Positions 7,814-16,246 of a stretch of DNA of 64,000 bases are shown here, one piece after another (position 1 is the first letter of the stretch; every line of letters begins with the position of its first letter). Position numbers and translations under genes: made by a program. Origin of the DNA: Vibrio pectenicida (GTDB lineage: Bacteria > Pseudomonadota > Gammaproteobacteria > Enterobacterales > Vibrionaceae); the NCBI GenBank assembly GCA_024347015.1, contig AP024890.1, positions 372,001-436,000 of the forward strand, written 5' to 3'. The notes under the pieces are model-generated. The model was not told the origin of the DNA. It saw nothing but the letters and a program-made list of their open reading frames with translations, and ran no database searches.

Positions 7814-8086
7814 ATGATTAGTTCATTGGACTTACTAAATCGCTTAAAGGTTGAAAAACAATTACTTAGCAACAGGTCTGTTGCTAGATACTTGGAACTT
7901 AGCCACTATACAGTCAACCAAATTGGTAAAGGCGGCGTTTGGAATGATGATCTAGCGTGTGAAATAGCAGAAATCTTAAACTTAGATGTAGATTTAGTTT
8001 TGTTATCAATCATTGCTGAACGTTCCAAGAATGAGCGAGTAATTGAAGCTGTTGAGCGTGTTACGCACAACAAAAAGATAGCTTGA
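7814..8086 (+). CDS. Cro/C1-like helix-turn-helix regulator (DUF3693-like)
   Basis: The start is set at the ATG at 7814 because GGAGGT lies 7 bases upstream; an upstream in-frame ATG at 7790 lacks one. The 90-residue protein has an N-terminal helix-turn-helix (LSNRSVARYLELSHYTVNQIGKG) followed by a stretch predicting DNA-contact and dimer helices (CEIAEILNLDVDLVLL). This arrangement matches small Vibrio phage regulators of the DUF3693 kind. It is divergent from the replication-type gene and is the last gene before the dif-like site, so it probably controls the lysogeny/early switch. Confidence 0.65.
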   Translation: MISSLDLLNRLKVEKQLLSNRSVARYLELSHYTVNQIGKGGVWNDDLACEIAEILNLDVDLVLLSIIAERSKNERVIEAVERVTHNKKIA

Positions 8087-8104
8087 TAACCCGAGACCAA
8101 AAGT

Positions 8105-8149
8105 AAAGGTATCTAATTGATTTAATTAGAAAAGATGCCTTTATTTTTT
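8105..8149 (+). terminator. Terminator of the Cro-like gene
   Basis: AAAGGTATCT pairs with AGATGCCTTT (10 pairs, one G-U) around an AT-rich loop, followed by ATTTTTT. It lies 18 bases after the regulator stop and ends 9 bases before the dif-like site. Confidence 0.65.
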
Positions 8150-8158
8150 GCCTCCTTT

Positions 8159-8186
8159 AGTGCGCATTATTCCTATTATGTTAAAC
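8159..8186 (+). other. dif-like XerCD recombination site, right attachment site of the prophage
   Basis: 28 bases made of an 11-base XerC arm AGTGCGCATTA, a 6-base centre TTCCTA and an 11-base XerD arm TTATGTTAAAC. Compared with the Vibrio cholerae dif1 sequence as I remember it, the XerC arm is identical and the XerD arm differs only at its last base, while the centre differs (TGTATG there). It sits exactly between the last phage-type gene and ordinary chromosomal genes. No integrase gene is visible in the 8.2 kb of the element, which fits integration by host XerC/XerD. Confidence 0.8.
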
Positions 8187-8477
8187 GTGCAAGTTAGCCA
8201 TCAAAAACAGCCCTCAGAGCAGCTCAAACGTTCTTGGCGAAGATTTTAGATATTTAATCCTTCCATACTGCCTTGTAAGTTTCTGACGTTTTCATAGTGA
8301 TTTACAGGGCAAAAGTAAGTAAGTTCATTTGAGCCAAGAACGGCGCTATGCCTCCCACTTTATGTACTTTGTAAGTTTTAGGTATCAGATTAGTTATATT
8401 TGATCAAAACCCACCCGACCGAGAACGTAGGCTTTTTGCCAAAATAGGTAGGATAGTTGGTGTAAATACTGCTGATA
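8187..8477. other. Non-coding chromosomal stretch beside the attachment site
   Basis: About 290 bases without a supported gene between the dif-like site and the lipoprotein gene. No repeat, tRNA or clear hairpin was seen. Confidence 0.4.
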
Positions 8478-8609
8478 CTAGTCTTTCGTCGCTTCATGGA
8501 TGGCTTGTTTGGTATCACCCCATACTTTGGATGAGTCATCTTTTACGCCTTGCCAAGTGTTTGAACAGCCAGCAATAAGCATAATCATGGCGATAAATGC
8601 AACTTTCAT
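8478..8609 (-). CDS. Entericidin-like small lipoprotein
   Basis: A 43-residue protein: a basic start MKVAF, a hydrophobic helix and the lipobox LIAGC (Cys15), then a short polar tail with the repeating pattern of entericidins (NTWQGVKDDSSKVWGDTKQAIHEATKD). AAGG lies upstream of the ATG. Entericidin A/B are small cell-envelope lipoproteins tied to stationary phase or bacteriolysis in enterobacteria. The length and lipobox fit; the physiological role here is unknown. It is transcribed away from the arsR-type gene. Confidence 0.75.
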   Translation of the reverse strand: MKVAFIAMIMLIAGCSNTWQGVKDDSSKVWGDTKQAIHEATKD

Positions 8610-8794
8610 TTTTTTCCTTAAGTTGTTCAGTTGTTGTTAACTATATCAAAAATGACAAAGACAAACAGGCATTTGCTCTTTCTTTGTACTTTAGACTAAG
8701 TCTAAGCTATCGCAATAGTGAATAACCTAGCTGTTCCAATTGAAATCGGTTTATACTTCGACTGTTATAGAAATGATTTTTTTAGGAATGATTA

Positions 8795-9088
8795 ATGGAA
8801 CTTGAAGCAGTTGCAAAGGCGCTTAAAGAACTTGGCCACCCAACCCGTTTATCTATTTATAAGTGCGTTGTTAAAGCGGGTAAGAAAGGCGTTGCTGTTG
8901 GGGTTATCCAAGATATGTTGGATATTCCAGGGTCTACTTTGTCTCATCACATTTCGAGTTTGGCGTCTGCAAACCTTATTACTCAGCGCCGAGAAGGGCG
9001 AATATTGTATTGTGTGGCCGAGTACCAAAATCTTTCAGAGGTGATTTGCTTCCTTCAAGCTGAATGCTGTATTAATGAGTCTTGTTAA
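8795..9088 (+). CDS. ArsR/SmtB-family transcriptional regulator
   Basis: A 97-residue winged-helix protein: LKELGHPTRLSIYKCVVKAG opens the classic ArsR fold, MLDIPGSTLSHHISSLASANLI is the recognition helix-turn-helix, and EGRILYCVAE is the wing. The C-terminus has a CC pair and a final Cys (ECCINESC), and Cys25 lies in the first helix, so thiol- or metal-sensing is possible. An AGGAATG element precedes the ATG. The MAPEG-type membrane gene starts 30 bases downstream, so the two probably form one autoregulated unit. Confidence 0.8.
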   Translation: MELEAVAKALKELGHPTRLSIYKCVVKAGKKGVAVGVIQDMLDIPGSTLSHHISSLASANLITQRREGRILYCVAEYQNLSEVICFLQAECCINESC

Positions 9089-9118
9089 TACAATCCCCTT
9101 TATGTAGGATAAATATTT

Positions 9119-9505
9119 ATGATTTCAGCACTGTATGCTTCGATATTAGCTGTGTTAATGATTTGGCTTTCTTTTCAAGTAATTAAACAACGCCGAAGTG
9201 CTAAAGTTGCGTATGCCGATGGCGGCGTTAATGCGCTTCAAGTTGCTCGTAGTGCGCATAGCAACGCGGTTGATTACATTCCTATTACTCTAATTTTGCT
9301 GGTGCTAGTTGAGTTCAATGGTGCTAGTCCTTGGATGATTCATGTTATTGCTATCTTGTTTGTTGTCGGTCGGGTGATACATGCTAAAGCTATATTGGCA
9401 GAGAGCTTAAAGGGCCGAATTCAAGGCATGAAGTTAACGTTTTTGTCGATGGCATTACTGATTGCTTTAAACTTGGTTTATCTTCCATACAGCCAGTTAT
9501 GGTAG
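9119..9505 (+). CDS. MAPEG-family membrane protein
   Basis: A 128-residue protein with four hydrophobic segments (about residues 1-20, 51-70, 75-95 and 105-125). It has the MAPEG-type pattern in the middle: an R-S-A-H-x-N motif (ARSAHSNAVDYIPI, about residues 44-57) followed by GRVIHAKAIL. MAPEG proteins include microsomal-type glutathione transferases; bacterial members are mostly uncharacterised. It follows an ArsR-type regulator by 30 bases, so expression is likely under its control. Confidence 0.8.
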   Translation: MISALYASILAVLMIWLSFQVIKQRRSAKVAYADGGVNALQVARSAHSNAVDYIPITLILLVLVEFNGASPWMIHVIAILFVVGRVIHAKAILAESLKGRIQGMKLTFLSMALLIALNLVYLPYSQLW

Positions 9506-9685
9506 CAACTCAGGGTGAACATACGTTGGTCCTTATTCCTTACTTGTCTGTTAAACTTTTTTTGCGTTTTACTTCAGCCGTTTTATGTTTTGAGACGGTT
9601 AACGTTTTTATAACAAAAAAACTCCTTCCCCCATTTTATATGGGATCATTCGACCTGCCATTTGGTCCTGATGAGGAAAAGTATA

Positions 9686-11074
9686 ATGAATCGAAACGAT
9701 AACGTCCCCTTGCCCAACAATACAAGCGAATGGCTGTTTAACCGTAACAGCTTAATTGTACTTGCAGACATTGCCTTGTTTACCGCCTTATATTTCACCT
9801 TGCCTTTTGAGTCTCAAGTTGTGCTTGGCCTAAGTATGCTGGTTTTTATTGCTATTCTTTGGCTAACTGAGGCGTTACATGTCACCGTTACCGCTATTCT
9901 TGTTCCGGTTATGGCGGTCATGTTTGGTATTTTTGATACCCAGACAGCTTTGAATAACTTTTCAAACTCAATTATCTTTCTATTTCTAGGTGGCTTTGCT
10001 CTTGCTGCTGCAATGCATCGTCAGGGGTTAGATAAAGTTATTGCGGATAAAGTCTTAGTGATTGCGAGAGGGAAGATGAGCATCGCTGTGTTTATGCTTT
10101 TTGGTGTAACAGCTGGCTTATCAATGTGGATTAGCAATACAGCGACAACGGCAATGATGTTACCACTTGTTTTAGGCGTGCTGAGTAAAGTTAATTCTGA
10201 AAGTGGCCATAAAACCTATGTGTTTGTGCTGTTAGGAACAGCATACAGCGCTAGTATCGGTGGTATAGCGACTGTTGTGGGTAGCCCGCCAAATGCGATT
10301 GCCGCAGCAGAAGTTGGCCTTACTTTTACCGATTGGATGAGTTACGGTCTTCCAGCGTCGCTACTGCTGTTGCCCATTGCGATTGCGGTATTGTTTTATG
10401 TTTTAAAACCTAATTTATCTGGTCAGTTTGAGTTAGAACATACCCCTGTCACTTGGGACAAAGGAAAAATGGTGACTTTAGCGATCTTTGCTTTAACCGT
10501 TTGTTGTTGGATTTTTAGTAAGCCGATTAATGCCATGATCGGCGGTTACGCAAAATTTGATACCATCGTGGCCTTGAGCGCTGTGATAGCAGTCAATTTT
10601 GCTCGGGTTGTTCATTGGAAAGATATTGAGAAAACAGCGGACTGGGGCGTGTTGTTACTGTTTGGTGGTGGTATATGTTTGAGTAATGTACTCAAAGCGA
10701 CGGGGACCAGTGTATTTTTGGCGAATGTGCTGAGTGAGTTGATTTCAAATATTGGCATTGTTCTTATTATCGCGATCATCGCCGCTTTTGTGGTTTTCCT
10801 TACGGAATTTGCCAGTAATACCGCAAGTGCTGCTTTGCTTATCCCTGTTTTTGCTAGCGTTGCCCAAGCATTTGGTTTACCACCAGTGGTGCTTTCGGTA
10901 CTGATTGCTGTGGCAGCTTCTTGTGCTTTTATGTTGCCAGTGGCCACGCCACCTAATGCGATTGTGTTTGGATCTGGTCATATCAAACAGAGTGAGATGA
11001 TGAGAGTTGGTATCGTTCTGAACTTGGTTTGTATTGTCATTCTTACTCTTATAGCCACTTTGTTTTGGATTTAG
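9686..11074 (+). CDS. SLC13/DASS-family anion (di/tricarboxylate) transporter
   Basis: The start is set at 9686 (MNRNDN), preceded by GAGGA; the open frame begins at 9662. The 462-residue protein has about 11-12 membrane segments and two inverted-repeat signatures of the DASS family: [12 protein letters not shown] in the first half, and [12 protein letters not shown] with a [11 protein letters not shown] hairpin in the second. The first repeat also has GSPPNAIAA. Members are Na+-coupled importers of dicarboxylates, citrate or sulfate; the substrate cannot be fixed from sequence. It stands alone. Confidence 0.85.
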   Translation: MNRNDNVPLPNNTSEWLFNRNSLIVLADIALFTALYFTLPFESQVVLGLSMLVFIAILWLTEALHVTVTAILVPVMAVMFGIFDTQTALNNFSNSIIFLFLGGFALAAAMHRQGLDKVIADKVLVIARGKMSIAVFMLFGVTAGLSMWISNTATTAMMLPLVLGVLSKVNSESGHKTYVFVLLGTAYSASIGGIATVVGSPPNAIAAAEVGLTFTDWMSYGLPASLLLLPIAIAVLFYVLKPNLSGQFELEHTPVTWDKGKMVTLAIFALTVCCWIFSKPINAMIGGYAKFDTIVALSAVIAVNFARVVHWKDIEKTADWGVLLLFGGGICLSNVLKATGTSVFLANVLSELISNIGIVLIIAIIAAFVVFLTEFASNTASAALLIPVFASVAQAFGLPPVVLSVLIAVAASCAFMLPVATPPNAIVFGSGHIKQSEMMRVGIVLNLVCIVILTLIATLFWI

Positions 11075-11197
11075 TAATCTGACAGAGTTCGATGGCCACG
11101 GAATCTTCCCTACTTTTGACTTTCCTTAAGGTCTTGCAATGGCTAAACCTTGAAGAACAATACATACTGAAAAGGTGAAAGTAAAGAGAGCGCTTGG

Positions 11198-11449
11198 ATG
11201 AAAAATGAACTTGAACTGACTAAGGTACTGCATGCTTATGAAACGGTAATGTCAAAAGGTACGCCAACGGAATATGGTAAGATTTACGAGGGTGTGGAAG
11301 CGTACTCAGATTATGACGGATATAGTGTTTATCTACGAGGTAACGGTGTTGAACTCAAAATTGGGTTTCATAATACCTATAACCTTGAGTATGATCAGGA
11401 ACATCTGCGTGATAGCTTCCTTAAAAAGGTCGCTATGTTAGCCAAATAA
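11198..11449 (+). CDS. DUF3081-like small conserved protein
   Basis: An 83-residue soluble protein, with a helical N-terminus (MKNELELTKVLHAYETVMSKG), then Tyr/Gly-rich strands (YEGVEAYSDYDGYSVYLRGNGV) and a final helix ending in LAK. The pattern resembles the small DUF3081 family of Vibrio and Shewanella, whose function is unknown. A GAGAG lies upstream of the ATG. It is followed immediately by a bidirectional terminator shared with maoP. Confidence 0.6.
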   Translation: MKNELELTKVLHAYETVMSKGTPTEYGKIYEGVEAYSDYDGYSVYLRGNGVELKIGFHNTYNLEYDQEHLRDSFLKKVAMLAK

Positions 11450-11450
11450 C

Positions 11451-11475
11451 AGAAAGCCCTATCTAGGGGCTTTCT
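11451..11475. terminator. Bidirectional terminator
   Basis: AGAAAGCCCT and AGGGGCTTTCT flank a short ATCT-type loop between two convergent genes. The strand-symmetric A/T edges allow it to serve both. Confidence 0.7.
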
Positions 11476-11483
11476 ATTCGAAC

Positions 11484-11840
11484 TTAATCTTCTTCGACTA
11501 AGGTACTGTTATTGGGATAATCTTCAGCGGCTTCCGGTTTACTTTGACCAGTTAAGGTATGGAAACGCTTTCTGCCTCTAGCTATCTGTACATACTTAAG
11601 CCACACTCTCTCTATCTTCGACTTGGCTTTTAAGGGATTTTCTAGCACTTTGATGAAGTGTTTTTCCTCAGCGTTTTCTGGTTTAATTTGGCCGGTCTCT
11701 AAACCCAGCATAGTGTCACCATAAAGGGTTAGAATTTGTTCTTCGGCAAGCGTAAAATCACCAGATTTAGCAAAGCCGCGTGGGAACTTTTTATTGTCAA
11801 AAAAACGTTTTTTACCATGACGAAATAGAGTGTCAGACAT
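11484..11840 (-). CDS. maoP: Macrodomain Ori organisation protein MaoP
   Basis: A 118-residue protein closely following E. coli MaoP/YifE as remembered: FFDNKKFPRGFAKSGDFTL near the N-terminus, ERVWLKYVQ in the middle and KRFHTLTG with a conserved AEDY near the end. In E. coli MaoP acts with the maoS site in organising the Ori macrodomain. It is divergent from an hdfR-like LysR gene, the same arrangement as in E. coli, which supports the call. Length is close to the family's 112 residues; the N-terminus differs, as is usual between genera. Confidence 0.85.
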   Translation of the reverse strand: MSDTLFRHGKKRFFDNKKFPRGFAKSGDFTLAEEQILTLYGDTMLGLETGQIKPENAEEKHFIKVLENPLKAKSKIERVWLKYVQIARGRKRFHTLTGQSKPEAAEDYPNNSTLVEED

Positions 11841-12022
11841 AGTAGGTCGCCTCTGTTAACCTATTTAGTTGAACTAAAACGAAAAGTAGGCGTAAATTTA
11901 GCAAAAGAAAAACAAAACCTTTTTATCGTGTCCATTAAACACTTTTATTAAGGTTGTAAATCTGTTTATCTAGTAGAAAGTATGTTGAACCCATTAATGT
12001 TGGTCCTAATCGAGGTCTTTTC

Positions 12023-12916
12023 ATGGATGTTAAAGTCTTCAAGACATTTTTAGAATTGGCTAATGTCCGCCATTTCGGGCGTGCCGCTGAGAATCTTTAT
12101 ATTACTCAGGCGGCAGTCAGTGCTCGTATCAAACAGTTAGAAAATTACTTTGATACCCAACTTTTTATCCGTAATAGGAATAATATCAAGTTGACGTCTT
12201 CTGGAGAGCGTTTGGTGGGGTATGCTGAGGTTATGGTCGCGACGCTTCAGCAGGCTAAGTTGGAACTATCACTTGAGAGTGGTAAAGCGCTACAGTTAAC
12301 AATGGGTGGTACACCTAATGTTTGGGATGCATATTTACAAAATTGCTTAAGTATCGTTACAGATGCATTTGGTGGCTATGGTTTTATGGCTGAAGTCATG
12401 GGCCGTGAATCTCTTAATCGCAGCCTACAGGAAAGAACCTTGGATATGGCCTTTGCATTCGATCAAATTAAAGCTGATGAACTGCATTGTAAGCGAGTTG
12501 CCGACATCATTTTGGTGCTGGTATCTACTGATGAACATCACATAGGGACGGTTTTTGAAGATAAATATGTCTACGTTGATTGGGGTACCAAATTTGCCTC
12601 AGAACATGCGGGGAGGCATCCTAAGATCCCAGCACCTTATTTGAGAACGTCAACGGCGCGTATTGCGCTTGATTTTATCTTGGAAAAAGGTGGAAGTGCT
12701 TACTTACCCACATCACTTGTCGAGCCATTTATTACCAGTGGTCAGCTTTTTAAGGTCAGCGGGGTTGATGAGTGGAATCGTCCTATTTACTTAAGTTACC
12801 GTAAAGCAAGTTCTTCTATTGAGGCTATTGAGCAGGTTGAAGAATTAGTTAGGGATATTGACCCTACCACCGCTTATTCATTGCAACAAATGGCTGATCT
12901 GCCATTGGAAGAATAG
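12023..12916 (+). CDS. hdfR: LysR-family regulator HdfR
   Basis: A 297-residue LysR-type regulator. The N-terminal helix-turn-helix HFGRAAENLYITQAAVSARIKQLE is almost word-for-word the HdfR motif, followed by LFIRNRNNIKLTSSGERL. The effector domain spans about residues 90-290. E. coli HdfR represses the flhDC flagellar master operon and activates gltBD. The divergent neighbour maoP is also the E. coli neighbour. GAGG lies 8 bases before the ATG. The targets in this organism are not shown by the sequence. Confidence 0.8.
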   Translation: MDVKVFKTFLELANVRHFGRAAENLYITQAAVSARIKQLENYFDTQLFIRNRNNIKLTSSGERLVGYAEVMVATLQQAKLELSLESGKALQLTMGGTPNVWDAYLQNCLSIVTDAFGGYGFMAEVMGRESLNRSLQERTLDMAFAFDQIKADELHCKRVADIILVLVSTDEHHIGTVFEDKYVYVDWGTKFASEHAGRHPKIPAPYLRTSTARIALDFILEKGGSAYLPTSLVEPFITSGQLFKVSGVDEWNRPIYLSYRKASSSIEAIEQVEELVRDIDPTTAYSLQQMADLPLEE

Positions 12917-13005
12917 ATCTAATCCAATAACCTAATTCTGATTAAGCGGAATTTGATTTCCTTATCATAGATTCCTTTGATCAGTTAAGCGTGTTGAGTT
13001 GGATC

Positions 13006-15714
13006 TTAGTAGCCCATTAGCTGTAACAAATTTTCAGCGGTAGTGATGGCTTCTTTGCGATTAGTAATCGCGAGTTTTTGATATAGGTTGCGAATGTGAG
13101 TTTTGATGGTTGTTCCAGCAACATCGAGCTCTTGCGCTATTTGCTCATTGCTAAAACCAGAATAAATTAAGCCAAGCACTTGCCATTCTCGTTGAGTAAG
13201 GGGGCTAGTACGTACGAGCTCCGGAACACTGGGGTGGTGGATTAATTTATCTACAAATTCTTCGTCGAAGTGTATGGATCGGCTTCTTTGACTACAAGAT
13301 ATTTCCTTAAGTAATTGTTGAGCCCGATGACGTTCAAGATCGCTGAGTTCATTTTTAGTCACTAGCTTGTCTAGTACAGAGCTAATTCGTGCTCCCTCAA
13401 TAAGAAAATTACCTAAAATTCCTGTTTGATTTGTTAGTTCTAGAGCTTGTTTTAAAAGTAACTTTGCCCTTGACTCATCGTGTTGGGCCGTTGCGAGAAC
13501 AGTCTCAACAATTAAATTTCTGTTGTTATCTGTGACTAGCTGATTACTGTTGGCTTGTTGTTGTAAAAAACTCAGGGTTTCAGAAGCTTGATCAAACATA
13601 CCTAAATTGATTTGAGCTCGTGCCATGTTTCTCCATTGAAGTTGAGTAAAATGGTTACAAGCATCTTTTGGCTTTGGTGTTGTTTCTAACCAGTGTTGCA
13701 TGGATTCCATATCATCTCGTGCTTGCCAAAATAAAATTAATGATAATGACGCATTGGCTGTCCAATCGACATGGTAAATAGATTGTTTTAATAAATGGGT
13801 AATTTTATCGATGAACTTGCTGGCTTTATCTATCTCTCCTCGAGCAATGGAGATGCGAGCAAGCATGGAATAACAATGAAGGTGCTTACTTTGGCTGGCA
13901 TCACATAGTATATTTAGCCCCTTATAAGAGCATTCTTCAGCTTCGTCAAGGCGATTCCAGCACCAGAAAACCTGTGCGCGAAGGCGGAGCAAAAATTCGT
14001 GCATAGGGACTTGTTGCAATTGGTGTTCTTCCACCAATTTGAAGGCATTTTCTTGAACTTCGAACGCTGCTTGAACATAGCCTTGTGCAATAAGAATTTC
14101 ACTTTGTTGCAGCATCGCCCATAACGCTTGATGATAAACTTGATATTGGCGAGCCAGTTTTTCTGTTTGCTGCATCATGGGGAGCGCACGGTTTAGATAC
14201 CCCAATACATGGTTAACTTCACCAATCACAGAAGTGGCGACGATCCTACTCCTATAAGTGTTACTATTGAGTTGGCCTAAAGATAGTTCAGCGAGCTCAA
14301 GCGCTTTTTCAGGTTCATTTTGGTTAATCGCCACCTGAGCACGCAAGGCATTAAACTCTCCTTTTTGTTTCGTACTTAGAGATACATTAAATGCCTTCAT
14401 TTGTTCATCTGCGACGGATAATAAATCGCCCACATCATTGTATCTATGCTGACTTTGTGCCAACCAAGCCTGAAGCATACATAATTTAGGCTCACTATAG
14501 AGCTGATCTGGAGAGAGTGTATTAATAGCATTTTCTAATGTTTGCAGTTCACCACGGTTGAACATTTCCCAGCCATAGTTGCATACAATATCTGCCGTCA
14601 GCTGGAGGTTGCCTGTTTTTTGAATATGATGAAGTGCCTGATGAGGAGATGACAGTTTTAACCATGCTTGCGCCGCTGCTTGATGCAACTCTTCTTCTTG
14701 ATGCGGGATACGTGCGGTTCGCTCATGAGAGAGGAATTCAGCAAACAAATTATGAAAGCGGAACCAGTTTTGCTCTCCTTCGAGTGGGTGTATAAATAAT
14801 CCATAGCGATTGAGCGATTCAATAACATTAAGAGCATCTTTTCTTTGGGTGATCTCAGCCGCTAAAACATCATTGAAGTGGTCGAGAATAGAGCATTGCA
14901 ATAAGAATAGACGTGTGTCTGCTTCAAGTTGATCAAACACTTCTTCAACTAAATAATCCCATAAGTGGCTATGGTTAAATTGTGAGTATGATTCAAGTGA
15001 TTGGGCCAAACTTTTATGTTGATGTTGAGCCTGCAAAGCGATGAGTTGTAATGCAGATGGCCAGCCTTCAACATAATCGCGTAAATGATTGACAACAGTA
15101 TTATCAATGTCTCCTGAAATTCTGGATCTGAAGAATCGAGTGGTTTCCTCATTGTCAAAAGCGAGTAGTTCATCACTCATTTCTATCATTAGATCGCGAA
15201 CTCGTAAGTTGGCGGTGCCAAGAGGAGGGGTGGATCTGCTGGTGACAACCAAAGTGAGGTTGTCTGGCATATGTTTGATGAAAAAGCGCAGTGATTCGTG
15301 GATTTCGTTGTTAGATATAAGGTGGTAATCATCGAGAACGAGATAACATTCCTGTTGATAATGAACAAGTTCAGCGCAAATTTGACTAAAAAGAGAGTGA
15401 AGCGATGAAAATTGTCGTTTTTCTACCAGCTTTTGTGAGGCTGTACAAGAGTTGTGAGCCGCCTTGTTCAGCGCCCGCAATAGATAATTCATAAACCGAA
15501 AAGTGTCGTTGTCACTCTCATCAATGTTATACCAACCAACATTCGACTTATCTACCAGCCATTGTGATGCCATTGTCGTTTTGCCGTATCCTGCTGGCGA
15601 ACGAAATAGTATCAGCTTATAGCAAGGAGCATTTTGTAATAAATCTAGAACTCTTGGACGAATAATGGCGTTGTGTAGCCGTCCTGGTCGGGTTAACTTA
15701 GAAGGAATCCACAT
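13006..15714 (-). CDS. malT: Maltose regulon activator MalT
   Basis: A STAND-class activator of about 902 residues. The start is put at [10 protein letters not shown] (15714) because E. coli MalT begins MLIPSKLSRP and AGGGGAAAAAG precedes it; the frame extends 9 codons further. P-loop SPAGYGKTT lies near residue 40 and LVLDDYHLI is the Walker B strand. A long helical repeat region follows, and the LuxR-type helix-turn-helix ([25 protein letters not shown]) is at the C-terminus. In the family it binds ATP and maltotriose and activates mal promoters. It is divergent from malP with CRP-like sites between, so catabolite control of both is likely. Confidence 0.95.
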   Translation of the reverse strand: MWIPSKLTRPGRLHNAIIRPRVLDLLQNAPCYKLILFRSPAGYGKTTMASQWLVDKSNVGWYNIDESDNDTFRFMNYLLRALNKAAHNSCTASQKLVEKRQFSSLHSLFSQICAELVHYQQECYLVLDDYHLISNNEIHESLRFFIKHMPDNLTLVVTSRSTPPLGTANLRVRDLMIEMSDELLAFDNEETTRFFRSRISGDIDNTVVNHLRDYVEGWPSALQLIALQAQHQHKSLAQSLESYSQFNHSHLWDYLVEEVFDQLEADTRLFLLQCSILDHFNDVLAAEITQRKDALNVIESLNRYGLFIHPLEGEQNWFRFHNLFAEFLSHERTARIPHQEEELHQAAAQAWLKLSSPHQALHHIQKTGNLQLTADIVCNYGWEMFNRGELQTLENAINTLSPDQLYSEPKLCMLQAWLAQSQHRYNDVGDLLSVADEQMKAFNVSLSTKQKGEFNALRAQVAINQNEPEKALELAELSLGQLNSNTYRSRIVATSVIGEVNHVLGYLNRALPMMQQTEKLARQYQVYHQALWAMLQQSEILIAQGYVQAAFEVQENAFKLVEEHQLQQVPMHEFLLRLRAQVFWCWNRLDEAEECSYKGLNILCDASQSKHLHCYSMLARISIARGEIDKASKFIDKITHLLKQSIYHVDWTANASLSLILFWQARDDMESMQHWLETTPKPKDACNHFTQLQWRNMARAQINLGMFDQASETLSFLQQQANSNQLVTDNNRNLIVETVLATAQHDESRAKLLLKQALELTNQTGILGNFLIEGARISSVLDKLVTKNELSDLERHRAQQLLKEISCSQRSRSIHFDEEFVDKLIHHPSVPELVRTSPLTQREWQVLGLIYSGFSNEQIAQELDVAGTTIKTHIRNLYQKLAITNRKEAITTAENLLQLMGY

Positions 15715-15870
15715 CTTTTTCCCCTGTTCTCCGATAATCATAATATCGATTTATCTTTGGAGTGCATCTGATAATGATATCGATGTTACTTGAGAACCAT
15801 AGAGGCAGTTATTGATCAACCATCATATTTTCGTATATTTCACATTTTAAATTTATCTACGCCCTTAATT

Positions 15871-15886
15871 TGTGATCTTAATCACC
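15871..15886. promoter_or_regulatory. CRP-like binding site 1 (malT side)
   Basis: TGTGA-TCTTAA-TCACC is a near-perfect match to the TGTGA-N6-TCACA CRP consensus. It lies about 155 bases upstream of the malT start and about 360 upstream of malP. Confidence 0.7.
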
Positions 15887-16053
15887 CATGCTTGCATTTG
15901 ATACTATGGTTTATAGACTGTTTTACACTTATTTCGATGAAATTTACTTATTTAGCTAATGCAATATGTGATCGAAAGAACATATTAATCAATTTATTAA
16001 AAATTTAGTATTTACGATTCACAAACACAGATTAAGGTTAAACCGTCGTGTGA

Positions 16054-16069
16054 TGTGATCTTTATCACC
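16054..16069. promoter_or_regulatory. CRP-like binding site 2 (malP side)
   Basis: TGTGA-TCTTTA-TCACC matches the CRP consensus except for the last base. It lies upstream of the MalT-like boxes, as CRP sites do at MalT/CRP co-activated promoters. Confidence 0.7.
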
Positions 16070-16145
16070 ACCAGTTGTTTCATGTTGGGTTGATTTGAGA
16101 GTTAGATCACTGAGGCTATACCTGTGGAAACTCTACGCCCTGTAT

Positions 16146-16155
16146 CCTCCTCCTG
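16146..16155 (-). promoter_or_regulatory. MalT-like box
   Basis: Read on the - strand this is CAGGAGGAGG, with the GGAGGA core of the MalT box (GGGGAKGAGG consensus). It lies about 90 bases upstream of malP. Confidence 0.5.
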
Positions 16156-16170
16156 AACGGTTCTTTAATT

Positions 16171-16180
16171 GGGAGGATGT
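16171..16180 (+). promoter_or_regulatory. MalT-like box
   Basis: GGGAGGATGT carries the GGAGGA core in the direct orientation, 25 bases after the first box and about 70 bases before the malP start. Confidence 0.5.
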
Positions 16181-16246
16181 TTCAGTTATTGCGTCATTGC
16201 ACGATATCGCTCAAATGGATTAAACCCGATAAGTGAGATTTCTCTA

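Noticed and set aside
1..8186. Tailed prophage fragment
   Set aside because: No terminase, portal, tail or integrase genes; small ATPase, tiny membrane proteins and capsid-like N-terminus fit a tailless phage better.
9499..9702. 67-residue frame between the MAPEG and SLC13 genes
   Set aside because: It overlaps the end of one gene and the leader of the next, with no ribosome site and no domain.
10612..10947. Long frame opposite the SLC13 gene
   Set aside because: Antisense shadow of a clearly coding, conserved transporter.
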